DNA from: Bacteroides rodentium JCM 16496
GTDB taxonomy: Bacteria; Bacteroidota; Bacteroidia; Bacteroidales; Bacteroidaceae
DNA length: 64,000 bases
Direction of reading: 5' to 3'
NCBI RefSeq assembly: GCF_000614125.1
Contig: NZ_BAKJ01000005.1
Coordinates: forward strand, 62,001-126,000
Below, one piece after another: positions 58,832 to 64,000 of this stretch. The stretch's first letter is position 1, and each line of letters opens with the position of its first letter. The translations under genes were made by a program, and so were the position numbers. Under the pieces are notes generated by a model. That model was not told where the DNA came from. It was given only the letters and a program-made list of their open reading frames with translations, and did not search any database.

Positions 58832-59155
58832 CTACATGTCAAGCTTGTAACTGAAGAGAACGGTTTTTTCTTTTTCCAGGTCGCTTTCTTCGACAATCTT
58901 TACCACAAGATACTTCCCGCATTCTCGGGTTGGTGTCTTTGCAGTGGAATTGGCATCGTGCAGGCAGTTGATGAAGTCGAAATGAAGGGTTTCGGAGATG
59001 GCCATAAGCAACTCGATATCCACATTCTTTCGTTTGAAGATATCATAGACATTTGTGCGTGTCTTGTGGATGGCGTTGGCAAATTCAGAAACGGAAAGTC
59101 CGCTTTCTGTCAGATGTTGTCTGATTAGTTTGCCTATGTGAATCTCATTTTTCAT
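58832..59155 (-). CDS. XRE-family helix-turn-helix protein
   Basis: 107 residues. A phage-repressor-like HTH at residues 6-60 (IGKLIRQHLTESGLSVSEFA, NAIHKTRTNVYDIFKRKNVD). The C-terminal 45 residues (DSNSTAKT-like, GKYLVVKIVEESDLEKEKTV) have no known family. Its TAG stop is followed in the same frame by the transglutaminase remnant. The long leader upstream contains stem-loops. A local repressor or an orphan antitoxin are both possible. Confidence 0.75.
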   Translation of the reverse strand: MKNEIHIGKLIRQHLTESGLSVSEFANAIHKTRTNVYDIFKRKNVDIELLMAISETLHFDFINCLHDANSTAKTPTRECGKYLVVKIVEESDLEKEKTVLFSYKLDM

Positions 59156-59566
59156 GTGTGTATGAGTTCTTGCCGGTAGATCTCCGCGGGTGGCATGTAA
59201 AAGAGGGTGACTATAAAAAGAGAGCGTGAGACCTGGTTCTGTTCATCAAGAACTGGTATCGGCAAACACCATGGCAAAATGAACGAAGAAACAATACTCT
59301 CACGCTGTTGCATATAACACGACATACGTAGCAAATGTTACGTTAGAAGCATACGCAAATCAGAATGAGCGTCACATTGTCTCTATCCTTTACCTTTGAA
59401 ATTTTGCCGATTTCGTTCTTAGGATAAAACAAAAAACGCTGTCTTTACGTCCGGACCATTTCTCCGGTCGGACTTTGCAAAGGTACGCTTTTTATTTAGA
59501 CAATGCAACGCTCTGTGAGAGATATTATTTCTTCAAAGGCTGGTTCGTCTTGCCACAGCCTATGGT
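59156..59566. other. Intergenic region with structured leader upstream of the XRE gene
   Basis: AGCGTGAGA (59223-59231) pairs with TCTCACGCT (59298-59306), with inner short arms (GTTCT/AGAAC; GTTCAT/ATGAAC). A minus-strand TACCTTTG box at 59478-59485 could start a leader of about 315 nt for the XRE gene. No gene is seen. Confidence 0.45.
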
Positions 59567-59699
59567 GCGACCGTAGTACTTGCATGGCAGTACAAGTGTA
59601 CTTCCATATAAGTACCGCGGTACTTTCGTGCAAGTACTGTGGTATTCTCATTGAAAGAACTCTGATACTGCTACGCAAGTATTCGCGTGTTTTTTCGGA
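59567..59699. repeat. Tandem array of 22-bp dyad repeats (array 3, AGTAC type)
   Basis: Six units start at 59567, 59589, 59611, 59633, 59656 and 59678 (22, 22, 22, 23, 22 bp). Each has AGTAC-type and GTACT-type arms around about 4 nt. The central unit contains the 16-bp perfect palindrome AAGTACCGCGGTACTT (59610-59625). Different sequence from arrays 1 and 2 but the same period. It lies 48 bp beyond the stop of the DUF6078 gene. Confidence 0.8.
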
Positions 59700-59747
59700 A
59701 GGACAGGAGTCCTCTGTCAGGGCGAGTCTTGCAGGTGTACGGATGGG

Positions 59748-60182
59748 TCAGTCGTTCCAGCTGAGCCGCTCCTCATAGGCATCGAACTCGAGGTCGGGCG
59801 ACACACCTGCGTGCTTCAGTGCGGCACGTACCGTCTGCTGTTCTTTAGGTGAGAGTGGGCGTTCGCCGCGTCTGCGCTCAAAGTAGGGATTACGACCGAA
59901 GCTGGCAATCAGCCGGTTGCTGAACCGGAAGTATTGTTCGGGAAACATCTGCTGCTGCATTTTGGTGAAGCCGCGGGCGTAGGTCACCGGGGCAGCGTTG
60001 CGATAGAAAGGGCAATCGGTTGTAGTCTTGGTTTGTGCAGGATTCAGTACCGGTACGGAGATAATTTCTTTGGGCAGTGCTTCCCAGGCCATGGCGCGAA
60101 GGCAGTTGGTGGCAAGGGGGCAGTCTCGGTGGATGCAGTGGGCATAATTGCCGGGAACTTCGTTGTGATGAATAAGTGTCAT
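59748..60182 (-). CDS. DUF6078 family protein
   Basis: 144 residues with a cysteine-rich N-terminal part (CIHRDCPLATNCLR and CPFYR) and conserved MQQQMFPEQYFRFSNRL. Such short proteins are widespread in Bacteroides and have no known function. The C-x4-C-x5-C spacing suggests metal binding. The downstream end carries the AGTAC-type 22-bp array. No signal peptide, so cytoplasmic. Confidence 0.7.
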   Translation of the reverse strand: MTLIHHNEVPGNYAHCIHRDCPLATNCLRAMAWEALPKEIISVPVLNPAQTKTTTDCPFYRNAAPVTYARGFTKMQQQMFPEQYFRFSNRLIASFGRNPYFERRRGERPLSPKEQQTVRAALKHAGVSPDLEFDAYEERLSWND

Positions 60183-60294
60183 ATATTCTTGCTGTTCGGT
60201 TTTTCCGTATTAGGTTTATGTCTGATGAGCGGTTTATATTGTTGGCTTTTCCTCTCTAATCCGAAAAGTTATGATGATTTTTTGGATTAGCCGC

Positions 60295-61431
60295 TTATCC
60301 TATCTCCTTCACAAAGCATCTTCTCCGTTTGTGCTGTTCCGTCTTGAAGTACTCCCATTGCGCTTGTACCTTGCCGTTCAGCTCCAGCTCCGGATTACTT
60401 TCGGCATACTCGAAGCCCAGCTTCTGATAAACGGGTATAAGGTCGGAGAAGAGCAGTGCATTGACGCCCTTGTTCTGATATTCCGGCTTCACGGCAACCA
60501 ACAGCAAATCGAGCATCTTGGGATATTTCTTCAAAAAGATGGTCTTTGCCAGGTGATACCAACCCATAGGAAGCAGGCGCCCGTGGGCTTTCTGCAACGC
60601 TTCGGCGAGTGACGGCATGGAGATGCCTACGGCAAGCAGCTGGTCGTCGGCATCGGTAATCAATGTCACCATACGCAGGTCGAGGATGGGCAGGTACATC
60701 TTGACGTATTGGTCAATCTGCCGTTGGCTCAGTGCAGAGTAGCCGTAGAGTGGCTGATAAGCTTCGTTCATCAGCTCGAAGATGGCCTGGCCATAGTCTT
60801 GGGCAATCTTCTTGGCAGATGTGTATTTCTTTACCTTGAGGTTATACTTGCGCTGGATGAGGTCGGAGATGCGCTTGTGCTTGTCGGGTATGGCGTCGGG
60901 AATGTAGATTTTATACTCCACCCAATCGGCATCCTTCTCAAAGCCCATGCGTTCCAGATGTTGCGGATAGTAGGGATAGTTATAAATGGTGGCCATGGTG
61001 CTGAGCTGGTCGAATCCTTCGATGAGCATACCTTCGGCATCGAAGTCTGTGAATCCCAGCGGGCCTTGTATATGTGTCATTCCCCGTTCTTTTCCCCATT
61101 CTTCCACGGTGCGGATTAGGGCATCGGAGACTTCCGCATCGTCGATGAAGTCTATCCAGCCGAAGCGGACTTCCTTCTTGCCCCAGGTCCGGTTTGCCTT
61201 GTGGTTGATGATGGCAGCTACGCGTCCTACGATTTTACCTTCCCGATAAGCCAGGAAATAATCGGCTTCACAAAATTCGAATGCGGCGTTTTTCTTCTTG
61301 TTGAAGGTGTTGAGCATGTCATCGAAAAGGTCGGGGACGGAATAAGGGTTGTTCTTGTAGAGCAGGTAGTTGAAACGGATAAAGCGCTCCAGTTCCCGTC
61401 TTGTGGTTACTTTCTTGATTGTAATTGCCAT
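60295..61431 (-). CDS. YghO/GNAT-like acyltransferase (possible bacterial ceramide synthase type)
   Basis: 378 residues, intact. The N-terminal part (RELERFIRFNYLLYKNNPYSVPDLF; YFLAYREGKIVGRVAAIIN) is that of the double-GNAT YghO-like family; the C-terminal part has a second GNAT-like fold (LLLVAVKPEYQNKGVNALLF, the acyl-CoA pyrophosphate loop). As I recall, a member of this family has been shown to be a bacterial ceramide synthase in Caulobacter. By family likeness this gene could acylate a sphingoid base, but many paralogues have other roles. A clear promoter precedes it. Confidence 0.65.
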   Translation of the reverse strand: MAITIKKVTTRRELERFIRFNYLLYKNNPYSVPDLFDDMLNTFNKKKNAAFEFCEADYFLAYREGKIVGRVAAIINHKANRTWGKKEVRFGWIDFIDDAEVSDALIRTVEEWGKERGMTHIQGPLGFTDFDAEGMLIEGFDQLSTMATIYNYPYYPQHLERMGFEKDADWVEYKIYIPDAIPDKHKRISDLIQRKYNLKVKKYTSAKKIAQDYGQAIFELMNEAYQPLYGYSALSQRQIDQYVKMYLPILDLRMVTLITDADDQLLAVGISMPSLAEALQKAHGRLLPMGWYHLAKTIFLKKYPKMLDLLLVAVKPEYQNKGVNALLFSDLIPVYQKLGFEYAESNPELELNGKVQAQWEYFKTEQHKRRRCFVKEIG

Positions 61432-61452
61432 AGTTGTTCAATATTGAGGTAG

Positions 61453-61482
61453 CAAAGGTAATGCAAACTGAGGCAGAACAAA
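61453..61482 (-). promoter_or_regulatory. Bacteroides promoter of the YghO/GNAT-like gene
   Basis: Minus-strand TTTG (61479-61482), 18 bp, then TACCTTTG (61453-61460), 21 bp before the ATG. The best match to the full -33/-7 consensus in the window. Confidence 0.65.
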
Positions 61483-61580
61483 ATAAGCTTGCTTATTTTT
61501 TATGCCGAAGTGCAGCTTGCCTTATTTAAAGAAACGTGATAATCTTTAAAATACCGCGTAGAGTGTCTGTAAATTTGCTG

Positions 61581-62561
61581 TTAGAGGTTGTATATCAGTA
61601 CCGCTGTGTAGGCAATGTAGCAGAGAATCAGAATGCTTCCTTCCACCCGGGTGATGATGCGTTTCCCGAAAAAGATACCGAACAGCCAAAGCAGGATGCT
61701 GGCTCCTACGAGTACCCACAAATCGAAATTGGTGATGCCCGTCAGGCGCAATGGAGTGATGGAGGCCGAACAACCCAGCACGAAGAATATATTGAAGAGA
61801 TTGCTTCCGATGGCGTTTCCGATAGCTATTTCGGGGTTTTTCTTCAAGGCGGCTACGATGGAGGTGGCGAGTTCGGGCAGTGAAGTGCCGCCTGCCACGA
61901 GCGTCAGCCCGATGATGGATTCGCTGACACCCAATCCGCGGGCTATACCGCTGGCACCGTCTACAAAGAAATTACCTCCGATGATGAGGCCGGCAAGTCC
62001 GCCGACGATGTATAGGGCAGACTTCCACGCGGGCAGCAGCCTGATTTCGTCTTCTTCCTGCAGGGGCTCCTTTTCCGGTTCCTTCATGCTTCCATCCCTT
62101 TTTGCGATGGCAAAAGTATAACTTAGGAAAATGGCAAAGAAGCATAGCAGCAACAGGCCGTCGGTGATGCTGAGTATGTTCTCGCCACTGCCGTCCAGAA
62201 AGACGTCGTTGGCACAAATCAGCAGGGCGACGGACGAAAGAATACAAAGAGGGATTTCGCGTTTCAGCGTATTGCGGGTGATGGCTATCGGGGCAAAAAG
62301 GGCCGTACAACCCACAATCACCAGGGTATTGAACGTATTGCTTCCCACCACATTGCCAATGGCAATGTCTGCACTGCCTTTTAGGGCAGAGGATATGCTG
62401 ACGGTGAGTTCCGGTGCGGAAGTACCGAAGGCGACAATGGTAAGCCCGATGACGATGGACGGTATATGGAAACGTTTGGCAACGGATGCGGCACCGTCTG
62501 TCAGCCCGTTGGCACCCAGAAGAATGAGGAGCAGTCCTCCGACAAGAAACAATATATCCAT
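61581..62561 (-). CDS. Calcium/sodium antiporter (CaCA family, YrbG-like)
   Basis: About 326 residues starting MDILFLVGGLLLILLGANGL, chosen over the frame opening at 62615 because the longer version adds a non-family tail. Two repeats of five helices carry the alpha motifs GTSAPELTVS with GNVVGSNTFN and GGTSLPELATS with GNAIGSNLFN. A cytoplasmic acidic loop (EPEKEPLQEEDE) lies between them. Inner-membrane exchange of Ca2+ for Na+ or H+. Confidence 0.92.
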   Translation of the reverse strand: MDILFLVGGLLLILLGANGLTDGAASVAKRFHIPSIVIGLTIVAFGTSAPELTVSISSALKGSADIAIGNVVGSNTFNTLVIVGCTALFAPIAITRNTLKREIPLCILSSVALLICANDVFLDGSGENILSITDGLLLLCFFAIFLSYTFAIAKRDGSMKEPEKEPLQEEDEIRLLPAWKSALYIVGGLAGLIIGGNFFVDGASGIARGLGVSESIIGLTLVAGGTSLPELATSIVAALKKNPEIAIGNAIGSNLFNIFFVLGCSASITPLRLTGITNFDLWVLVGASILLWLFGIFFGKRIITRVEGSILILCYIAYTAVLIYNL

Positions 62562-62688
62562 AGGTATGTCAATTTTGAGTACAAAGATAATGCAAACCGA
62601 ATACAGAACTTTCATGTTTGCATGAAAAAGTTATGTTGATTAGGATAGGAAGTTAAAAACATTCCGTATGTTTGAAGCATTTATTGGG

Positions 62689-62696
62689 TATATTTG
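62689..62696 (+). promoter_or_regulatory. -7 box (TATATTTG) of the MscS gene
   Basis: TATATTTG 29 bp before the ATG at 62726. TTTG at 62671 is too close to be a proper -33. Confidence 0.45.
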
Positions 62697-62725
62697 CAAC
62701 CAGAATTAAATCAAGAAGTTTATAT

Positions 62726-64000
62726 ATGAAGGTTATCCGTGCTTTCTGTCTCTGTTGGCTGTTGATGCTGGCAGGCGGAGTGTCAGCTCAGCTGGTAGAT
62801 AAAGTGCTCAGTGTTTTAGGTGAGGATAGTGTGGGGAGTGTCACAGTGGCAAGGACCGACTCCGATTCGATTCAGCTGTCGCTTGTTCGGCAGGAGTTGG
62901 AGGCAGCCCGGCTGAACGAGGCCAACCTGCGGATGGAAATGGAGCAGATGAGGCTGGCGAGCTATGCGGTCGATTCGGTGAAGCTGGCATTGCAGAAACA
63001 ACGCATTGATTCGTTGCGGGCGGTGACGCCGGGCATTCCGGTGGTGGTGGAGAAGGACACCTTGTTCTATCTGTATGCCAAGCGTGGAGGGCATACGCCC
63101 CAACAGCGGGCCAAGGATGTAAGCAGCGTCATCGAAGCATTGGGCACGCGTTTCAATCTGCGTCCGGACTCTGTTTATTTGGAGAGCACGGATATTGTTA
63201 CGGATTTAATGTATGGCGAGAAGGTCATCGCTTCCTTTACCGATCAGGATGCTTTGTGGGAAAACTGTACCCGTGACCAGCTGGCCGCCAGCAAGAGGCA
63301 TGTCGTGGTGGACAAACTGAAAGCCATGCAGAAGGAGCATAGCTTGTGGCAGTTGGGTAAGCGTATCTTGTACTTTATCCTGGTGCTTGTGGGACAGTTC
63401 TTCTTGTTCAAGTTTACCAACTGGCTGTTCAGAAAACTCAAATTACGCATCCAGAAACTGAAGGATACCAAACTGAAACCGATCTCCATTCAGGATTATG
63501 AATTGCTGGACACGCAGAAGCAGGTCAACCTGCTGGTGTTTGTTGCCAACCTGGTGCGTTATGTAGTCATGCTGTTGCAGTTGCTGCTGACGGTTCCGTT
63601 ATTATTCTCCATTTTTCCCCAGACCAAGAGCTTGGCTTATACATTATTCTCCTACATCTGGAATCCTATAAAGGTCATCCTGAATGGAATAGCCGACTAT
63701 ATACCCAATCTGTTCACTATCTTTGTGATATGCTATGCGGTGAAGTATCTGGTCAGACTGGTGCGTTATCTTGCCAATGAGGTGCAGGCTGAACGGCTGA
63801 AGATAAACGGCTTCTATCCGGATTGGGCCATTCCTACCTATCACATTGTGCGCTTCTTGCTTTATGCGTTTATGATTGCCATGATTTACCCTTATCTGCC
63901 GGGTTCCAAGTCGGGAGTCTTCCAGGGAATCTCCGTGTTTGTCGGCTTGATTGTTTCGCTCGGTTCCAGTACGGTTATCGGCAATATCATTGCAGGGCTG
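62726..64000 (+). CDS. MscS-type mechanosensitive channel, 5' part
   Basis: Open to the window edge, 425 codons seen. Signal peptide (FCLCWLLMLAGGVSA), a coiled-coil-like periplasmic stretch (LVRQELEAARLNEANLRMEM; LQKQRIDSLRAV), several membrane helices, then the start of the MscS pore helix: GLIVSLGSSTVIGNIIAGL. The large N-terminal extension is typical of MscK/YnaI-like channels in Bacteroidetes. It opens on membrane tension to release osmolytes. The C-terminal cytoplasmic cage lies outside. Confidence 0.85.
   Translation, partial: MKVIRAFCLCWLLMLAGGVSAQLVDKVLSVLGEDSVGSVTVARTDSDSIQLSLVRQELEAARLNEANLRMEMEQMRLASYAVDSVKLALQKQRIDSLRAVTPGIPVVVEKDTLFYLYAKRGGHTPQQRAKDVSSVIEALGTRFNLRPDSVYLESTDIVTDLMYGEKVIASFTDQDALWENCTRDQLAASKRHVVVDKLKAMQKEHSLWQLGKRILYFILVLVGQFFLFKFTNWLFRKLKLRIQKLKDTKLKPISIQDYELLDTQKQVNLLVFVANLVRYVVMLLQLLLTVPLLFSIFPQTKSLAYTLFSYIWNPIKVILNGIADYIPNLFTIFVICYAVKYLVRLVRYLANEVQAERLKINGFYPDWAIPTYHIVRFLLYAFMIAMIYPYLPGSKSGVFQGISVFVGLIVSLGSSTVIGNIIAGL

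Overview
The window looks like the chromosome of a gut Bacteroides or close relative. The signs are two SusC/SusD polysaccharide-utilisation loci (PULs), promoters of the Bacteroides type (a -7 box TAnnTTTG), a DUF3575/DUF5119/fimbrillin cluster, a single-subunit FrdC fumarate reductase operon and many SPII lipoproteins. Species is not called. No tRNA, rRNA, CRISPR array, IS element or prophage was recognised.

Layout. 0-13.4 kb is mostly housekeeping: end of cysK, a Nim-like flavoprotein, RNase R, a cation-efflux transporter, an NAD epimerase next to an Aur1-like PAP2 membrane protein, a DUF4143 ATPase, a tRNA-dihydrouridine synthase, a U32 protease-like enzyme, a thioesterase, dprA and a glycerophosphodiesterase. 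13.9-17.5 kb is a small fimbrial locus with an AraC regulator. 17.6-22.2 kb is frdCAB followed by a second, paralogous cysteine-containing AraC regulator. 22.3-27 kb has a PAP2 phosphatase and the parE-coaD-S41 protease group.

27.2-42.4 kb is a mannan-type PUL. The minus-strand unit runs SusC, SusD, surface lipoprotein, two tandem clan GH-A hydrolases, GH26 mannanase. A second minus-strand unit runs sugar:Na+ symporter, GH130, SASA esterase. A divergent AraC activator sits next to the symporter. An identical 18-bp motif lies 40-41 bp upstream of the -7 box of both units and is the probable operator. 43.3-57.4 kb is a second PUL: SusC, SusD, three divergent GH32-type proteins, an MFS permease, a sedoheptulokinase-like FGGY kinase and a GntR/LacI-type regulator. 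57.4-64 kb is accessory and mixed: a RelE-type toxin with its partner, a truncated transglutaminase fused behind an XRE gene, a DUF6078 gene, a YghO/GNAT-like acyltransferase, a Ca2+/Na+ antiporter and the start of an MscS channel.

Two window-wide observations stand out. First, 18 genes are split by small indels. Almost all are loss of one G (or C), half of them at an expected GGC on the sense strand. Each gene reads through when one base is restored (the kinase needs two), so I treat these as probable sequence errors and give whole-gene coordinates. Second, three intergenic arrays of short dyads repeat with a 22-bp period, and a fourth has an 11-bp period. All lie shortly after the stop codon of a gene. 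Two of them share the same core. I cannot assign them to any element I know.
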